From contig NZ_LR130759.1 of the NCBI RefSeq assembly GCF_900292015.1, forward strand, positions 3,100,001-3,164,000: a stretch of 64,000 bases of DNA, in the 5' to 3' direction. The position numbers and the translations under genes are program-made. The notes beneath the pieces are model-generated. The model saw only the letters and a list, made by a program, of their open reading frames with translations, did not search any database and was not told the DNA's origin. Of this stretch, positions 38,301 through 48,179 are shown piece by piece; position 1 is the stretch's first letter, and each line of letters starts with the position of its first letter. This DNA is from Mycobacterium basiliense (lineage in GTDB: Bacteria > Actinomycetota > Actinomycetes > Mycobacteriales > Mycobacteriaceae).

Positions 38301-41300
38301 GTTCCTCGTCGTTGGTGGCGCTGCATTGGGCGATCCAGTCATTGCGTTCGGGGGAGTGCGATTTGGCGTTAGCCGGTGGAGTGACGGTGATGGCCACCCC
38401 GTCAGTGTTTGTGGGGTTTTCCCGGCAGCGGGGGCTATCGGTGGATGGGCGGTGCAAAGCGTTTGCTTCGGGTGCTGATGGGACGGGTTTTTCTGAGGGT
38501 GTTGGGGTGGTGGTGGTGGAGCGGCTATCGGATGCGCGCCGGTTGGGTCATGAGGTGTTGGCGGTGGTGCGTGGTAGTGCGGTCAATCAGGATGGCGCTA
38601 GTAATGGCTTGACTGCGCCTAATGGTCCTTCTCAGCAGCGGGTGATCCGGGCGGCGTTGACTAATGCCGGGTTGAGTGCGGCCGAGGTGGATGTGGTGGA
38701 GGCGCATGGGACTGGCACGGTGTTGGGCGATCCCATTGAAGCCCAGGCAATCCTGGCGACTTACGGCCAGGACCGTGATCCGCAGTGTCCGTTGTGGTTG
38801 GGATCGGTTAAATCCAATATGGGGCACACTCAGGCCGCGGCCGGGGTGGCCGGGGTGATCAAAATGGTCCTGGCGATGCGTCATGGGGTGTTACCGGCCA
38901 GCCTGCATATTGATCAACCGTCCCCGCATGTGGATTGGTCAAGCGGTCACGTGCAGTTGTTGACCGAGCCTCGCCCTTGGCAGGTCGATGCTCGTCCCCG
39001 TCGAGCCGCGGTGTCCTCGTTTGGGATTAGCGGCACCAATGCACACGTGATCTTAGAAGAGCCCGCCAAGTCCGAATCTGCGGAGGCGGCCGAAGATTCT
39101 GTGCCCGACGGGTCATCTGTGTTGGCGTGGGTACTTTCGGCGAAATCAGCGGCAGCGTTAACCAGTCAAGCTCAACGGCTATTGGACTTTTTGACGTCAA
39201 ACCCCCAGCTTCACCCCCGTGATGTGGGTTGGTCACTGACACAGCGGTCGGTGTTTGATCATCGCGCTGTGATCCTTGGTGCAGACCAGCACACCTTACT
39301 GACCGGATTGACCGGGCTAGCCAACGATCAACCCGTCACCAATCTGGCTGTAGGACAAGCCCTACCGACCACCAAAACCGTAATGGTCTTCCCCGGCCAA
39401 GGTTCGCAATGGCTAGGCATGGGTGTTCAATTGCTGGATTCTTCACCGGTTTTCGCCGATGCGATGGCCCGCTGTGAGCGGGCGTTAACGCCGTGGGTGG
39501 ACTGGTCGTTGTTGGAGGTGATCCGTGGCGGCGATGCTCTCCACCAGCTAGATCGCGTCGATGTGATCCAGCCAGTGTTGTGGGCGTTGATGGTTTCGCT
39601 TGCGCAGCTATGGGCCTCGGTGGGAGTCACACCGGATGCGGTGATGGGCCATTCCCAGGGCGAGATCGCTGCGGCCTATGTGGCCGGGGCATTGTCACTT
39701 GAGGATGCCGCGGCGGTGGTGGCCACTCGTAGTCGGTTGTTGGTGGCCTTAGCCGGCTCAGGCGCGATGGCCTCCCTGGCCTGTGGTGTCGACCGAGCCC
39801 AACAGTTGATGGCCGGCTTGGAAGATCACCTCGCGGTGGCCGCGGTCAATGGTGTGAGCGCGGTGGTCATCTCCGGTGAACCCAAAGCGATCACGCAACT
39901 GGTCCAAGCCGCTGAGGCCGCGGGGGTGCGGGCACGTCACATCGAAGTCGATTACGCCTCACACTCACCGCAGGTCGACACGCTCGAAGAGTCGCTAATA
40001 GCGGCGTTGGATGGCATCGCGCCGCGATCCGGCGAGATCGAGTTGATCTCCACCGTAACCGGTCAGCCACTAGATACCGCCGAGCTCGATGCACGGTATT
40101 GGTTTGCCAACCTGCGCCAAACCGTAGAGCTCGAGCAAGCGGTGCGCGGGGCTGCACAGCGGGGATATCGAGTATTCATCGAGGCCAGTCCACACCCGGT
40201 ACTACTGGCCGCCATTGCAGAAACCCTCGCCGATGAGCAGTACCACGACGCAGTGGTAGTACCCACTTTGGGTCGCGATGAGGGCGGGTTGGATCGGTTC
40301 TGGTTGTCGGTGGGCCAGGCCTTTGTCGCCGGGGTACCAATCAACTGGCGCTTAGCGCTTGCCGGTGGACATCGGGTGCAGTTGCCCACCTATGCCTTTG
40401 AGCGGCGCCGTTACTGGCTACTCCCCAACCTGGTGGGGGCTTTTGATCCGGCCGGGCTGGGCCTAGGTGGGGCCGGGCATGGTTTGTTGGGTGCGGTAAT
40501 TCACCACCCTGAGACCGGCGACGTGGTTTTGACCGGGCGACTGTCCCAGTCAGCCCAGCCCTGGCTAACCGATCATGTCGTCTCGGGGGTGGTGCTGTTC
40601 CCGGGTACTGGATTTGTGGAGTTGGCTATCCGTGCTGCTGATGAGGTCGGTGCTGCAGTCATTGACGAGTTGGTGCTGACCGCACCGTTAGTGTTGCCTA
40701 CCGAAACCGCAGTGCAGATTCAGGTGGTGATCAGCGCCGCTGAGGAGGTGGACCGACACAGGGTATCGGTGTATTCGCGCGGTGAACAACCCCATGCCCA
40801 GTGGATCCTGCACGCCGAGGCCACTGTAGGACCCCAAACATTAACCACGACAATCGATACCGATTTATCGGTGTGGCCCCCCGCAGGCGCACTGCCGGTC
40901 GATATCGGTGATGCCTACCCGCGGCTGGCCCAACGCGGTTATGACTACGGGCCAGCGTTTCGAGGATTGACCGCGTTGTGGCGGCGCGACCAGGAAATAT
41001 TCGCCGAAATCACCATCCCCGACAACACCGGCATCACCGTGGACGGGTTCGGGATTCATCCCGTGCTCCTGGATGCGGTGTTGCACACCGCAGCATTAAC
41101 CACCAACACCGACACCGACACCGACCAGATCTTTTTACCGTTTTGCTGGACCGGAGTAACGCTGCACGCCACGGGCGCTTCACGGATACGAGCACACCTC
41201 AACCTGCCAGATAGCGACGGGCCCGATAAAGAGATCTCGCTGCAACTCACCGATACCAGTGGATTAGCGGTACTAAACGTGGAAGGGCTCATCACTCGCC

Positions 41301-43237
41301 CGATCAGCACCGAGCAACTCAACACCGCGGTCAACACCGCGCTAGGCGGGTCCGGTCAGGATCTACTGGACGTGGTCTGGACACCCATTACCACCGCTGA
41401 AACCGCTGAAACCGCTGAACGACCCGTGGTGTTGTCCTGGAACACCTTTGACACCACCACCACCGATAACAACCGCCGCTACGTGGTCATTTGGGAATAC
41501 CGGTCAACCGATACCGCGGTGGTGGAATCGGTGTATCACGCTACCCACACCGCGTTAGACGTAGTACAGCAGTGGCTCAACTCAACAGCCGCCACATCCA
41601 CAGCCACGTTGGTGATAGTGACCCACGGCGCGGTGGGACTGCCCGGTGAAGACATCACTGATCTGGGTGCGGCCGCAGTATGGGGTTTGATCCGCTCGGC
41701 ACAAAGCGAACATCCCGGCCAGATCGTGTTGATCGATACCGACACCACCACCGATCACACCAACACCGACTGGGTCAACCTGATCAACATCACAGAACCC
41801 CAACTACTAGTCCGCGACAACACAACCTATGCCCCACGACTTACCCCGGTGGATAGTGCTGATCGACACGGCAAGTCAACTGCGTTGGATCCAGGGGGCA
41901 CAGTGTTGGTGACCGGGGGGACTGGGATGGTGGGTGCGGTGTTGGCTAGTCATGTCATCACTGCTTATGGGGTGGGTCATGTGGTGTTGGTCAGTCGGTC
42001 GGGGGATGCGGCGGCGGGGGCGGCCGGGTTGGTGGCATCGTTGCACGAGGCTGGGGCTACCCGGGTCGAGGTGTTGGCTTGTGATGTGGCTAATTCCGAT
42101 GCGCTGGATCAGTTGATGGCTCAGTTAGATCAGCACTGGCCGCCGTTGACTGGGGTGATTCATGCCGCGGGTGCTCTCGATGATGCAGTGGTTACCTCAT
42201 TGACACCGCAACGGGTGAACACCGTGTTAGCCGCCAAGGTGGATGCGGCGTGGAATCTGCATCAAGCAACCCGTGATCTAGGGTTGTCGATGTTTGTGCT
42301 GTGTTCCTCAATGGCTGGAATACTGGGTAACCCAGGACAAGCCAACTATGCAGCAGCTAACACGTTTCTGGATGCGTTAGCCACCTCCCGACGCGCGACC
42401 GGACTGCCCGCTATATCGCTGGCGTGGGGCCTATGGGAACAAGCCGGCGCGATAGGTCGCGCCGGGATGGCCGCGATGACCGCCCAACAGGCCGTCGAAC
42501 TCTTCGATACCGCACTGGTATTGGACCACCCCGTGGTGGTGGCCGCCCAGCTAGACCGGGCCGCACTGGCCAACCCGGCCACCAGCCAAGGGCTACCACC
42601 ACTGTTCGACAACCTACTCAACCACCCCCGACGACGCCTCATCACTAGCACCGACGCTGCAGCCCAATCGATTTCAAAGCTAACGCAGCGCCTCGACGGA
42701 CTTTCACCTGACGAGCAACACCGCCTACTGGTGGAGTTGGTGTGTGCAGAAATAGCCGCGGTGTTAGGCCATCCCAACCCCCAAGACATCACACCCGAAC
42801 GAGCGTTTCAAGACCTAGGATTTGACTCCCTAACCGCAGTCGAACTACGCAACCGCCTCAAAACCACTACCGGACTGACCCTTTCACCCGCCGTGATCTT
42901 CGACTACCCCACCCCAACCACACTGGCAGGATATTTGCGCCAGCAAGTCATCGGAAAGAGTCATGCCGGGGATGGAAAGCCCTTGGCGTCCGATGACGAA
43001 GAGGTGTGGTCCGTGCTACGAACGATTCCCATCAAAGACCTTCGGGAGACGGGTCTTCTAGACCAGCTGCTTGGCCTAGCCACTCAAAGCGTGAGGCCAC
43101 GAATCGATCAGAAAGATCTTCGCGGTGAGAACCGGCCAGCTCATCGGCAAGATATTCTCGACGTTGTCGACGTCTTAAGCCCCGAAGATCTAGTCGCGAT
43201 GGCGCTCGGAAAAACACCCGAAGATGAGGACGAATGA
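26315..43237 (+). CDS. Modular type I PKS protein C (three modules)
   Basis: About 5640 residues, the largest gene here. Start ATG 26315 is chosen from the AGGA site and similarity to the docking helix of protein B; TTG 26300 is the alternative. Modules: C1 KS-AT(malonyl)-DH(inactive)-KR-ACP, C2 KS-AT(unusual)-DH-ER-KR-ACP, C3 KS-AT(methylmalonyl)-DH-KR-ACP. The C2 AT has VSGH (33710-33721) where methylmalonyl ATs have YASH and malonyl ATs HAFH. With the FkbG-K cassette immediately downstream, I infer methoxymalonyl-ACP use. The tail (42935-43234) ends [11 protein letters not shown], for docking to protein D. Codon style changes abruptly along the gene: C3 and much of C1/C2 are synonymous-diverged, while blocks of C1 and C2 are identical to A and B modules. 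That indicates recombination between an older divergent set and a recently amplified set. Confidence 0.95.
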   Translation: MDAQLAKATEALHRAVKQVERLTQQNRALIARSSEPVAIVGMGCRFPGGADSPERLWNLVAGARDVVSEFPTDRGWDVEGLFDPDPDTEGKTYTRYGGFLHDAGDFDAGFFGITPGEALAMDPQQRLLLECSWEALENTGIDPMTLRGSSTGVFAGTIGQVYGSGATEASAYMLTGSLSSVASGRVAYVLGLEGPAVSVDTACSSSLVALHWAIQSLRSGECDLALAGGVTVMATPSVFVGFSRQRGLSVDGRCKPFAAGADGTGFSEGAGMVVLERLSDAHRLGHEVLAVVRGSAVNQDGASNGLTAPNGPSQQRVIRAALANAGLSPAEVDALEAHGTGTVLGDPIEAQAILATYGQDRDPQRPLWLGSIKSNMGHTQAAAGIAGVIKMIQAMRHTTLPASLHIDQPSPHVDWSSGHVQLLTEPRPWHTNNHPRRAGVSSFGISGTNAHIILEEPTTTTQTPPTTEQPTPNKSALLPWVLSAKSAAALTHQAQRLVNFLTTNPQPHPHDVGWTLTQRSTFDHRAVILGTDQHTLLTGLTALANNQPTTNLTVGQALPTTKTVMVFPGQGSQWLGMGTQLYDQLPVFTQAFDEITEALDTHLRLPLREVLWGTDTGLLDSTEFSQPALFAVETALFTVLQHWGLTADFVMGHSVGEFSAAYAAGVLSLNDAAMLVAARGRLMQTLPTGGAMIAINATTEEIEPLLPTGVAIAAINAPDSIVISGHQAAVHAIAEQMTTQGRRTRRLAVSHAFHSPLMEPILDEFERLATHTTINPPQIPVISNITAQPAGPQFASAQYWVEHIRQPVRFSQSIHYLQNHGVTHFLETGPASGLTTAIEQSSTPTQPVITTGLTKNHPELTSLLTTASQAFTSGVEINWRSLLTSGHQIPLPTYAFQRRRYWLQPNTTTTSDPTGLGLRAAQHPLLGAVIHHPETGEVILTGRLSHTTHPWLTDYAVAGVVLFPGTGYVELALRAGNEVACPMVWDLTMEAPLVLTPEGARQIEVVLNAAGEDEKRNFCIYSRAELDSDQTWTLHARGVVAPRNTSPSASEIAGHWPPIGAERVDSAGAYETLAERGYEYGPAFQGLTALWQRGQEVFAEVAAPRDVSKELGHFEIHPALLDAALQPKTLTDGADTTPLPFSWEGVSLWAAGASTLRVHIAPRGDGRVSLWAADPDGRPVFSVASLQTRPTSAEQLAEAGGSAVSDGLMEVVWSPLTPPDQLPPLSVASWGDVASDHEPLIADVVLLDCGPSSGDTDTVQRTHRLTHQVLGVLQTWLGQQRFGLGTLLIVTRGAVALPDETVSDPAGSAVWGLVRSSQSEDPGRVIIVDADQSDVDVTAVVAAQEPQVVVRGGVVHAARLARIQVDAQRDRSTSFPDVVLITGGTGGLGAELARHLVTKRGVQRLVLVSRRGPDAPGAAHLQAELSELGADVRTEACDVSDRAAVHELVASIPGLTGVIHTAAVFDNGLVPSLTADRIDTVLAAKADSAWYLHEATENLDLSVFIMYSSEAGVLGGAGQGNYAAANCFLDGLAAYRRSRGLAGQAIAWGIWAQSREFIGGVELARLDRTGLAPISTKLWLQWFDEIAASSQISVVAARLDLSALRREAADGQLQPMLRGLVAGMRSPGQGPALRKLRRRLQGLSEAEQKQILVDLARSEAGVVLGHDAAAINPDTTFQDLGFNSLSAVDLRNRLKTVTGLNLSPTLVFDYPTPFALATYLGEQLIGSSPVHLSMARARVGLGEPVAIVGMGCRFPGGVDSPAGLWEMVANGRDVISEFPADRGWDVDGLYDPDPDAVGKTYTRWGGFLHDAGDFDAAFFGITAREALVMDPQQRLLLECSWEALERAGIDPVSLRGSATGVFTGLAGSGYAQSYGSGAPEEVEIYGVTGQVLSVASGRVAYVLGLEGPAVSVDTACSSSLVTLHWAIQSLRSGECDLALASGVAVMASPAGFVGFARQRAISPDGRCKAFAGAADGTGFSEGVGVLVVERLSDALRLGHEVLAVVRGSAVNQDGASNGLTAPNGPSQQRVIRAALANAGLSPAEVDALEAHGTGTVLGDPIEAQAILATYGQDRDPQRPLWLGSIKSNMGHTQAAAGIAGVIKMIQAMRHTTLPASLHIDQPSPHVDWSSGHVQLLTEPRPWHTNNHPRRAGVSSFGISGTNAHVILEEPSLGESQTVITNFRDIGLSVVPWVVSAKSESALAGQARRLLDFVHADHGLAAVDVGRSLAGRSVFEHRAVVVGADRDVLLAGLAAVAGGQPSTGVVVGQARQVGKTVMVFPGQGSQWVGMGVELLESSPVFAEEMARCAEALDAWVEWSLLNVVRGVEGAPGLDRVDVMQPALWSLMVSLAALWRSVGVVPDAVIGHSQGEIAAACAAGALSLEDGAAVVACRSRLLAPLAGASGGMAVIHLPATEVMKRLDRWPVEISALNSPQATVVSGEMKNLRKIVIECESAGIRAFRIPSSVSGHSPVVEQSRDELLGELDAVQPMRSTDTEFYSTVTGGLLDTARLDSNYWYRNLRDTVQFEPAVSRLLANGYDVFVEASPHPVLLADIEECAAAGSGASSSGVTVIPTLGRDDGDLRRFWLSVGQAFLAGLAVDWRSVFAGPSAHPVELPTYAFERHRFWLSTAAAGSGDAAGLGQSKAHHALLGAVIHQAESGGVVLTGRLSQSAQPWLADHAVSGVVLFPGTGFVELVIRAGDEVGCAGIDELVLAAPLLLPAGGGVQVQVVVGAAGQLGRRAVSVYSRSEQPDAEWVLHAEATVVVEAIPAGADLSVWPPTDAVALDVTDAYPRLAERGYDYGPAFRGLTAVWRRDQEIFAEVAVPEDVDVEVDEFGIHPAVLDAVLHAAAVANNTDPDQTLLPFSWSGVTLHAGGASRVRARLTLLDGDQPGEAVSVELADAAGLPVLTVRAVATRPISAEQLNAALNATADIGSDRELLDVTWTPINIKDTITHTTEQPVVMSWNTFHTTTPTTDNHHIVIWEYPPTTTPPVESVYHATHTALNTVQQWLNSTQSHPTTTLVIVTHHAVGLPDEDTTDLAAAALWGLIRSAQNEHPGQIVLIDTDTTDHTNTDWANLINTTEPQLLIRNHTTYAPRLTPVSPLLALPAGESGWALTAGGSGTLQDLTIRPYPPAQAPLQAGQLRVAVSAVGVNFRDVLVALAVVSDPAAVLGGLGAEGAGVVVEVGPEVTDVAVGDRVLGLITGVGPLAVVDQRVVVTMPSEWSFAQAATVPSAFLTAWYGLADLAALQPGESVLIHAGTGGVGMAAVQLARHWGAQVFVTASRGKWDTLRAMGFDDDHIGDSRTLEFEQKFMETTGGRGVDVVLNALAGEFNDASLRLLASGGRFIEMGKTDIRDPQLIATEHPGVTYHVINLPDVHPARIRQMLVEVIELFEAGALQLLPMRSWDVRCAPEAYRFVSQARHVGKVVLTMPATWTDTLAQGTVLVTGGTGMVGAVLARHVVSAYGVGHVVLVSRSGDSAPGSTALVASLHQAGATRVEVLACDVADPDALTQLMTQLDQHWPPLTGVIHAAGTLDDAVITSLTPQRLNTVLAAKVDAAWNLHQATRNSALSLFVLCSSMAGILGNPGQANYAAANTFLDALATSRRATGLPALSLAWGLWEQTSTMSAHLGAHEVSRISRGGITAMTAHQAVELFDTALLTDHPVVMAARLDRSALANPVSNQQLPPLFTNLIHHPRRRLIHHDTTTASSALAQRLHGLATTERHQVLVELVCAQVAAVLGHPDPQNITPERAFQDQGFDSLTAVELRNRLKTTTGLTLSPTLTFDYPTPTAVAEYLGKQLGATEPIATPVAPARVRIDDEPIAIVGMGCRFPGGVHSPAGLWDMLANGRDVISQFPTDRGWDVDGLFDPDPDAEGKTYTRLGGFLTDVAGFDAGFFGITAGEAIAMDPQQRLLLECSWEALENAGIDPMTLRGSSTGVFTGLAGSAYAHGFRSGITDEVEVYGLTGSLPSVASGRVAYVLGLEGPAVSVDTACSSSLVALHWAIQSLRSGECDLALAGGVTVMATPSVFVGFSRQRGLSVDGRCKAFASGADGTGFSEGVGVVVVERLSDARRLGHEVLAVVRGSAVNQDGASNGLTAPNGPSQQRVIRAALTNAGLSAAEVDVVEAHGTGTVLGDPIEAQAILATYGQDRDPQCPLWLGSVKSNMGHTQAAAGVAGVIKMVLAMRHGVLPASLHIDQPSPHVDWSSGHVQLLTEPRPWQVDARPRRAAVSSFGISGTNAHVILEEPAKSESAEAAEDSVPDGSSVLAWVLSAKSAAALTSQAQRLLDFLTSNPQLHPRDVGWSLTQRSVFDHRAVILGADQHTLLTGLTGLANDQPVTNLAVGQALPTTKTVMVFPGQGSQWLGMGVQLLDSSPVFADAMARCERALTPWVDWSLLEVIRGGDALHQLDRVDVIQPVLWALMVSLAQLWASVGVTPDAVMGHSQGEIAAAYVAGALSLEDAAAVVATRSRLLVALAGSGAMASLACGVDRAQQLMAGLEDHLAVAAVNGVSAVVISGEPKAITQLVQAAEAAGVRARHIEVDYASHSPQVDTLEESLIAALDGIAPRSGEIELISTVTGQPLDTAELDARYWFANLRQTVELEQAVRGAAQRGYRVFIEASPHPVLLAAIAETLADEQYHDAVVVPTLGRDEGGLDRFWLSVGQAFVAGVPINWRLALAGGHRVQLPTYAFERRRYWLLPNLVGAFDPAGLGLGGAGHGLLGAVIHHPETGDVVLTGRLSQSAQPWLTDHVVSGVVLFPGTGFVELAIRAADEVGAAVIDELVLTAPLVLPTETAVQIQVVISAAEEVDRHRVSVYSRGEQPHAQWILHAEATVGPQTLTTTIDTDLSVWPPAGALPVDIGDAYPRLAQRGYDYGPAFRGLTALWRRDQEIFAEITIPDNTGITVDGFGIHPVLLDAVLHTAALTTNTDTDTDQIFLPFCWTGVTLHATGASRIRAHLNLPDSDGPDKEISLQLTDTSGLAVLNVEGLITRPISTEQLNTAVNTALGGSGQDLLDVVWTPITTAETAETAERPVVLSWNTFDTTTTDNNRRYVVIWEYRSTDTAVVESVYHATHTALDVVQQWLNSTAATSTATLVIVTHGAVGLPGEDITDLGAAAVWGLIRSAQSEHPGQIVLIDTDTTTDHTNTDWVNLINITEPQLLVRDNTTYAPRLTPVDSADRHGKSTALDPGGTVLVTGGTGMVGAVLASHVITAYGVGHVVLVSRSGDAAAGAAGLVASLHEAGATRVEVLACDVANSDALDQLMAQLDQHWPPLTGVIHAAGALDDAVVTSLTPQRVNTVLAAKVDAAWNLHQATRDLGLSMFVLCSSMAGILGNPGQANYAAANTFLDALATSRRATGLPAISLAWGLWEQAGAIGRAGMAAMTAQQAVELFDTALVLDHPVVVAAQLDRAALANPATSQGLPPLFDNLLNHPRRRLITSTDAAAQSISKLTQRLDGLSPDEQHRLLVELVCAEIAAVLGHPNPQDITPERAFQDLGFDSLTAVELRNRLKTTTGLTLSPAVIFDYPTPTTLAGYLRQQVIGKSHAGDGKPLASDDEEVWSVLRTIPIKDLRETGLLDQLLGLATQSVRPRIDQKDLRGENRPAHRQDILDVVDVLSPEDLVAMALGKTPEDEDE
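26417..31540 (+). other. Module C1: KS-AT(malonyl)-DH(inactive)-KR-ACP, mosaic
   Basis: KS 26417-27680, Cys 26921-26923. AT about 28004-28900, Ser 28274-28276, HAFH 28565-28576. The DH catalytic His is Tyr (29177-29179, [12 protein letters not shown]), so it is predicted dead and a hydroxyl remains. From 29216 the sequence departs from all other modules through DH, KR and ACP. The KR has FDN near 30704 in place of LDD but keeps SSEAG and NYAAAN, so it looks active with uncertain stereochemistry. ACP Ser 31364-31366 in GFNSL. Confidence 0.88.
28049..28910 (+). repeat. Malonyl-type AT cassette, copy 2 (module C1), 862 bp
   Basis: Same length, same junctions and apparently the same sequence as the B1 cassette at 15210-16071. 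Confidence 0.85.
31541..37780 (+). other. Module C2: KS-AT(atypical, probably methoxymalonyl)-DH-ER-KR-ACP
   Basis: KS 31541-32815, Cys 32060-32062. AT about 33143-34070, GHSQG Ser 33413-33415, specificity motif VSGH 33710-33721. DH His 34349-34351, intact. ER about 35615-36625. KR from about 36638 with LDD. ACP Ser 37601-37603 in FQDQGFDSL (Gln where the other ACPs have Leu). Predicted unit: saturated, carrying the side group of the unusual extender. Blocks at about 32300-32808 and 35190-37197 are near-identical to modules A/B; the rest is divergent. Confidence 0.85.
37781..42934 (+). other. Module C3: KS-AT(methylmalonyl)-DH-KR-ACP
   Basis: KS 37781-39060, Cys 38300-38302. AT about 39380-40310, Ser 39653-39655, YASH 39953-39964. 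DH His 40574-40576 ([12 protein letters not shown]), intact. KR from about 41900 with LDD. ACP Ser 42827-42829. The protein is close to the A modules, but many codons differ synonymously, so it is an older copy. Only a very short Asn/Thr/Asp run (about 41100-41126) stands where A and B have the long linker repeat. Confidence 0.9.
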
Positions 43238-43324
43238 CGTTGGCGGTCCGCGGCCCATGACAAAACATGAGCGCTGCCAGTAGAAATCGGTCCTTGATTA
43301 CACGAGAACAGCTATTGGAGACAA

Positions 43325-43987
43325 ATGGCCGACCAAACCGCCCTTTCGTCCGCACTCCTCGACTACCTTCGCAATGAGTCGCTACGTGAATGCGAGCTTC
43401 TCCGGGAACTTCGTGAAGAAACATCCACCTATCCCATGGGGCAAGCGATGCAAATCATGGCGGAAGAGGGACAATTTCTTGCGCTTTTGGTGAAAATAAC
43501 CAATGCACAAGTCATAGTTGAAGTCGGTACCTTCACTGGCTACAGCACACTTTGCATGGCGCAAGCCCTGCCGCAAAACGGCCAGCTCATAACGTGTGAC
43601 ATCACTAGGCGTTGGCCGGCGACCGGACGAAGATATTGGCAGCAAGCAGGCGTCGATGATCGAATCGACCTAAGAATTGGCGATGCTGTTGACACGCTAG
43701 CAAACCTGCTCAGGGAACGGGGACCGGGCTCGATCGACATGGTCTTTATTGATGCTGATAAGGCCAGCTATCGGACTTACTACGAGAGCGCGCTGCTGCT
43801 GACCCGTCCGGGCGGGCTGATCATTATCGACAACACTCTGCTGTTCGGGCGGGTCATCAACAATGGAGACAACAGCCCTGAAACGGTCGCGATTAGAGAA
43901 CTCAACTCATTCTTATTGACCGATGACCGGGTCGACTTGTCTATGTTGCCAATGGCGGACGGCATTACGCTCGCCCGGAAGAAGTAG
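43325..43987 (+). CDS. SAM-dependent O-methyltransferase, FkbG type
   Basis: 220 residues, start ATG 43325 preceded by GGAG at 43317-43320. The fold is that of the catechol/caffeoyl-CoA O-methyltransferase family: SAM-binding motif VEVGTFTGYSTL near residue 65, an acidic FIDADK segment in the middle and DNTLLFG further on. In FK520-type pathways this enzyme methylates the 2-hydroxyl of hydroxymalonyl-ACP to give methoxymalonyl-ACP. It lies 87 bases after PKS C on the same strand and overlaps the 3' end of the FkbH-like gene by 23 bases, tail to tail. Substrate assignment rests on the neighbours, since family members methylate many hydroxyl groups; a post-PKS tailoring role is the alternative. 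Confidence 0.9.
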   Translation: MADQTALSSALLDYLRNESLRECELLRELREETSTYPMGQAMQIMAEEGQFLALLVKITNAQVIVEVGTFTGYSTLCMAQALPQNGQLITCDITRRWPATGRRYWQQAGVDDRIDLRIGDAVDTLANLLRERGPGSIDMVFIDADKASYRTYYESALLLTRPGGLIIIDNTLLFGRVINNGDNSPETVAIRELNSFLLTDDRVDLSMLPMADGITLARKK

Positions 43988-45047
43988 CTGTCAGGTCTGG
44001 TGCCTCTAAACGCATCGTGGTCGGCCACGCTCGGGACTCCGGCACGAGGTGCATCCGTTTGACCCCTTCCAGATGGGGCAGCGAACTGTAACAAGCACAA
44101 GCGGAGTCTCCAAATCCATTGAACCGGTATGTGACTTCCATTACTCGATTGCGGTCGGTCTTGCGAAAATCAGCAACCAAATGGACACCCGCATTCGAAG
44201 CGTGGTTGATTAACCATGTCAGTATGGTCGCACCCACGCCAAACATGACAACGCGACAGGAAGTCGCTAATAGCCTGAGGTGCCAATAGGCACAGTTCTT
44301 CTCCAGCAGGATGAGACCGATTATTCCGTGGGAGCCGAAGCGGTCGTCCAGGCTTGCCAACATCAGCTCGTAGCCCGGTTCAGCACATAGCTTTCGCAGC
44401 GTTTTCTCCGAATAATGAACCCCGGTCGCATTCATCTGGCTGGTACGCAGCGTCAGCTCCTCCGCTCGAGGGATATCTTCCTCCGCCGCGCTCTCGATGC
44501 GCAGCCTGAGATTCAGTGAACGCAAGAAATCTTCATCATTGTCTTCGAACGTGCTACGGAATTCTTCTCTTTGTTCCGCTGCTCTGTACATATTCCGGCG
44601 ACGGCTAGCATCGGCCGTTACGATTGGAGAAAATTCAGGTAGTGTCGGCAAGGTAAGGATATCGTCATTCCGATAACAGCGGACGTCCGGAAGGTGATAA
44701 CTCACCTCCGCGCGCTCCGTTGCGAGGTCGTCAATAAACGCAATCGCGTTGAATGCAAAATTAAGCTTTTCCGCAATATGCTTGATCGAGCTCGACTTCG
44801 GCGCCCAAGCTATCTGAGGGAAAACAAAGTAGTCTGAAATTCCAAGTTCGCAAACGCGCGCCCACGCCAAGTCGCGGTCGTTCTTACTTGCAATCGATTG
44901 AATTATCCCACGCGAGTCTAGTACCTCGATCACTTGCCGGGTTTCATCGGCGATCAATACGTTGTCGCCCTCGAGCAATGTGCCGTTCCAAAGAGTGTTA
45001 TCAAGATCCCAAACGAGACACTTTACGAAACCCGTGTGTTCAGCCAT
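43965..45047 (-). CDS. FkbH-like HAD-superfamily protein, glyceryl-ACP forming
   Basis: 360 residues, start ATG with GGGAGG upstream. The N-terminal half is a HAD domain with the nucleophile motif DLDNTLW near residue 14, then the IASKNDR and FIDDLATER motifs. The C-terminal half resembles a GNAT-like acyltransferase domain, as in FkbH proteins. These take 1,3-bisphosphoglycerate and load a dephosphorylated glyceryl group onto a dedicated ACP, the first step of methoxymalonyl-ACP synthesis. It is the last gene of a four-gene minus-strand operon, 21 bases after the acyl-CoA dehydrogenase gene, and converges on the O-methyltransferase gene with a 23-base overlap. Confidence 0.92.
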   Translation of the reverse strand: MAEHTGFVKCLVWDLDNTLWNGTLLEGDNVLIADETRQVIEVLDSRGIIQSIASKNDRDLAWARVCELGISDYFVFPQIAWAPKSSSIKHIAEKLNFAFNAIAFIDDLATERAEVSYHLPDVRCYRNDDILTLPTLPEFSPIVTADASRRRNMYRAAEQREEFRSTFEDNDEDFLRSLNLRLRIESAAEEDIPRAEELTLRTSQMNATGVHYSEKTLRKLCAEPGYELMLASLDDRFGSHGIIGLILLEKNCAYWHLRLLATSCRVVMFGVGATILTWLINHASNAGVHLVADFRKTDRNRVMEVTYRFNGFGDSACACYSSLPHLEGVKRMHLVPESRAWPTTMRLEAPDLTATSSGRA

Positions 45048-45068
45048 GGCACCGCCTCCCAGTCCTCA

Positions 45069-46181
45069 TTAATAAAGTGACATTACGTAGTCCGACAGGA
45101 TCAACTGGGATATTTCAGTGCTGCCCTCGATGATCTCCATGAGCTTCGAATCCCGATAGGCACGCGCCACCAAATCGCCACTGTGCGCGCCTGCCGAAGC
45201 GAGTATCTGTACCGCCATCGCTGCTCCCTTTGTGGCGTTTTGGGAACTTACGTGCTTGGCAAGGACGACCTTCATCGCTAGATCTGGCATTGCCGAATCC
45301 CATGCTCGGCTGGCCTCTTCGCATAGGTGCGCCGCGGTCTGCTCAAGTACGAAGATCTCCGCCAGATAGCGCTTGATCAACTGATGCTCTACCAGGGCTT
45401 TTTCGGATTGCCGGCGTGCACGCGCGTGTCCTGCGGCTTGGTCGAGACAAGCCCGCAGTATTCCTACGCAACCCCAGGCAACGGATATCCGCCCGTACTG
45501 CAGCGCGATCGTTGTGATCAGCGGAAGGGACTGCGGTTCGCGCCCCAGAATGTTCTCGGCCGGAAGTCGAACGTCATTCAAGTAGATGTCTGCGTGTCCG
45601 GCCGCGCGGCAGCCAAGTCCATCGGTGATCGCTTCTAGCCGCACGCCGGGAGCGGACGTCGGCACTATTATCGCCGCCGCCCCATCTCCGATACGGCCGA
45701 ACACAACGATGAAGTCTGCATATACCGATCCGGTGACCCATTTCTTGTGCCCATTGACGGTTGCGACATCTCCGTCGCAGCTAATGCTGGTAGATATACC
45801 GGAGAGGTTGCTACCAGCATTAGGCTCCGTGAAACCGACTGCGGCTACTTTACCGCCGCTCAGTTGGGGCAAAAACACGTTACGTTGATTCTTGTTACCA
45901 AGCCTTTGAATAGCCCACGCGGCCATCCCCTGTGACGTCATCACGCTGCGCAACGAACTACAGCGGCTTCCCACGTGTGCGGCCAGTTCGCCAGTATGCA
46001 AACTGTCGAACCCGCGACCTCCAACAGCTACTGGAACCTGTGGGCAAAGCAATCCAGATTCCGCTGCACGGCGAACGACTTCAGTCGGGATTCTTGCCTG
46101 CTCGTCCCATTCCGAAGCTCGACATCCGATGAGGTCGTCGAAGAAGTTGCACTCCTCGGCAAGCACCTCTGAGATCTTCAT
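45069..46181 (-). CDS. FkbI-like acyl-CoA (acyl-ACP) dehydrogenase
   Basis: 370 residues, full length for the flavin-dependent acyl-CoA dehydrogenase family. Visible features are the central FTEPNAGSNLSG and KKWVTGS flavin/substrate segments, and IEGSTEISQLI near the C-terminus. In the methoxymalonyl pathway the enzyme oxidises the C3 aldehyde stage of the ACP-bound intermediate to the carboxylate, giving 2-hydroxymalonyl-ACP. Its start overlaps the stop of the ACP gene (46178-46181), so the two are translationally coupled. The alternative, ordinary fatty acyl-CoA oxidation, is unlikely in this setting. Confidence 0.92.
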   Translation of the reverse strand: MKISEVLAEECNFFDDLIGCRASEWDEQARIPTEVVRRAAESGLLCPQVPVAVGGRGFDSLHTGELAAHVGSRCSSLRSVMTSQGMAAWAIQRLGNKNQRNVFLPQLSGGKVAAVGFTEPNAGSNLSGISTSISCDGDVATVNGHKKWVTGSVYADFIVVFGRIGDGAAAIIVPTSAPGVRLEAITDGLGCRAAGHADIYLNDVRLPAENILGREPQSLPLITTIALQYGRISVAWGCVGILRACLDQAAGHARARRQSEKALVEHQLIKRYLAEIFVLEQTAAHLCEEASRAWDSAMPDLAMKVVLAKHVSSQNATKGAAMAVQILASAGAHSGDLVARAYRDSKLMEIIEGSTEISQLILSDYVMSLY

Positions 46182-46450
46182 TTTTCGATGAGCCGGTTAA
46201 CCAGACTGGCCATCGCATTGACTGACCGAAAGTTCTCCATGTCCAGGTCTCGACCTTCGACCTCAATATCGAATTGCGTTTCAATCTGGACAACCAGTTC
46301 CAGCGCGAACATGGAGTTGATCAGACCTTCGGTGAACAGCTCTTGTTCGGGCTGGACGGTGGTCTTCAAGCGCTTGCTTAGCAATGCAACCAACTCATTG
46401 GTAACGTGGTCCTCTGATGAATTCGTTTGTAAGTAGTTCTCTGCGTTCAC
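46178..46450 (-). CDS. FkbJ-like discrete acyl carrier protein
   Basis: 90 residues, GTG start. Acidic, single-domain carrier with the phosphopantetheine Ser in LFTEGLINSMFALELV (the usual DSL is NSM here). This form is typical of the dedicated ACPs of methoxymalonyl and related extender pathways. It should carry the glyceryl unit through oxidation and methylation and then present it to an AT, here probably that of module C2. It overlaps both neighbours by four bases, which fixes its place in a tight operon and fits its serving as common carrier for the products of the adjacent genes. Confidence 0.92.
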   Translation of the reverse strand: MNAENYLQTNSSEDHVTNELVALLSKRLKTTVQPEQELFTEGLINSMFALELVVQIETQFDIEVEGRDLDMENFRSVNAMASLVNRLIEK

Positions 46451-47340
46451 ATCACACCTGCACTGTACTTGTAGAATCCCTGATCAGTCTTACGCCCTAG
46501 ATGTCCATTTGCCTTTTTGTCCAATAGCAAGCTACATGGTTTATAACGTTCTTCTGCGGTCCGTTCATGCAAGGCATCGAGTGAGTCGATTAGGTTGTCG
46601 ATGCCGATAAGGTCCGCCGTGCGAAGCGGACCAACTGCATGGCCCAGGCAGCCCACCATCAACGAATCAACTGTTTCGACGGTGGCGACCCCCTCTTCAA
46701 CTAGTCGAGCCGCGTCATTAATCATCGGATGCAGCAGTCGACTGGTTACAAATCCCGGGCTGTCCCGGACAACTATCATTTGCCGATTGAGACTTTTCAG
46801 CAGGTTGCCAACTGCGTCCAAAGTGACTTCAGCCGTACGCGGCCCGCGTATGACTTCGACCATACCGATCAGATAGGCGGGATTCATGAAATGCGCCCCA
46901 ACGAGGTCCTCGGGGCGCCGCAAGGAGGTGGCCAGCTCATCGATGGGAATTCCCGAAGTATTGGTAATAAGCGGGGTGGTAGGCTCGACCTGAGCCTGCA
47001 CCTCTTGAAGCACCATCTGTTTAAGTTTGCGGTTCTCTGTTATCGCCTCTACCACTGCAACAGCGCGCCCAGCCAGTTCGATCTTGTTACCAACAGCTAA
47101 CTGCCCGGCGGCCACGCCAGGCGGGAACTTTGACAATAGACGACCATGCCGAAGCTGCGTCCGTATCTCAGTGCAAGATCGGTCAATCTTATTCATGTCC
47201 GTGTCAATCAATAGCACAGGTGCACCATGGCCCAGTGCCATCGTGGTAATACATGTGCCCATGACACCCGCGCCGATCACAACGATATAATCGTCGCCCG
47301 CTCGCTGTTCCGTTCGTTTGAATAGTGTTGACGTTTTCAC
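46447..47340 (-). CDS. FkbK-like 3-hydroxyacyl-CoA dehydrogenase (glyceryl-ACP oxidase)
   Basis: 297 residues, GTG start with AAGGAG nine bases upstream. An N-terminal Rossmann fold shows VVIGAGVMGTCITTMA followed by an acidic residue in LLIDTD, the NAD-binding pattern of 3-hydroxyacyl-CoA dehydrogenases. The HFMNP segment in the middle is the usual family motif, and the C-terminal dimer domain is present. In the cassette it would oxidise the glyceryl-ACP alcohol before the FkbI-like step. It is the first gene of the minus-strand operon, so the promoter should lie in 47341-48179, facing away from protein D. Confidence 0.92.
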   Translation of the reverse strand: MKTSTLFKRTEQRAGDDYIVVIGAGVMGTCITTMALGHGAPVLLIDTDMNKIDRSCTEIRTQLRHGRLLSKFPPGVAAGQLAVGNKIELAGRAVAVVEAITENRKLKQMVLQEVQAQVEPTTPLITNTSGIPIDELATSLRRPEDLVGAHFMNPAYLIGMVEVIRGPRTAEVTLDAVGNLLKSLNRQMIVVRDSPGFVTSRLLHPMINDAARLVEEGVATVETVDSLMVGCLGHAVGPLRTADLIGIDNLIDSLDALHERTAEERYKPCSLLLDKKANGHLGRKTDQGFYKYSAGVM

Positions 47341-47530
47341 ACTACAACTCTCCTTAACGAGTTTCGCACTACCAATCTTGGTATTGTGTTATTCGAGGTG
47401 GCGTGCTATCACGTTGTCATGACTCCATCCCGAGGCAGCACTGGGATCCAAATTACGAACGTGGATAGTGCGTGCCGAGCTTTCGGCCCCGGGAGGATGT
47501 CGTTTGATGAGAGCATACACAGTTGCAGTT

Positions 47531-47562
47531 GCCGGTGACACAAGAATTCTGTGACCGCCGGC
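47531..47562. promoter_or_regulatory. Inverted repeat, candidate operator
   Basis: Outer arms GCCGG and CCGGC enclose imperfect GGTGACA/GTGACC arms around a perfect AGAATTCT centre. It lies about 190 bases upstream of the fkbK-like start, in the divergent promoter region. No regulator gene inside the cluster is visible to match it. Confidence 0.35.
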
Positions 47563-48167
47563 ATTTAGATGGGTGTTGTGAGGATGCTAGAGCCCGGAAC
47601 TTTCATACATGTGATGTGGTGGTCTGTTCGGTTGGAACTACGACTTCAATACCGTTCATTTCGATCGCGGTTCGCGGCGATGGGCTCAGTCAGCGGGCTC
47701 TGCCGGTTCCTCAGACCCGCCCTAGCCCCAGTTGACGTGCCGCAGCGTATCGGCGAGCGGTCGTGACCCAATCGCGTTGCGGCCTCAGCATCGTCGCGCA
47801 AGGTGTACTTTGTGCCCGTGGCGGTCGAGGGTGCATTATCGATAGCTGGCGCCAGCACACGCCATCCCCTTGGTGTGCGGCGGGGGGTCCAAATCGCAGA
47901 TGTGAATGTTTACAATCGCTTTCGCGTCACAGTGTCTAGGTGGCTACGGCCGACCGGCCGGGCCGGGTGGCTCCCTAGGACAACTGGCCCAGCAGCGAGA
48001 ATGGCCCTCTCGAACGTCCAGGATAGGCAATAATGCTGACACGGAGCCGACGCGAGGGACACGGCGGGCAATCTGGACCGCGGGCCAAGCCTTGGATCGT
48101 TTGGCGCGCTTCGGACCTGGCTTCGTCAAGTGTCGTCGTTCGTTGATCGTTGTCGGAATCTATAAGC

Positions 48168-48173
48168 GGAGGA
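48168..48173 (+). promoter_or_regulatory. Ribosome binding site deciding the start of protein D
   Basis: GGAGGA ends six bases before GTG 48180, an ideal spacing. The longer frame from TTG 48150 has no such site and would add ten residues in front of the docking helix. Confidence 0.8.
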
Positions 48174-48179
48174 TCTGCG

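Larger units (their letters stand above)
47341..48179. other. Intergenic region between the divergent fkbK-like operon and protein D
   Basis: 839 bases with no convincing gene: small open frames exist on both strands, but none has a good ribosome site or a recognisable protein. It must hold the minus-strand operon promoter and a promoter for protein D, so PKS D can be expressed separately from the A-B-C transcript. A dyad at 47531-47562 is the best visible candidate regulatory site. Confidence 0.7.

Noticed and set aside
48150..48179. TTG 48150 as start of protein D
   Set aside because: GTG 48180 has an ideal GGAGGA site and starts just before the docking helix; the TTG has none.
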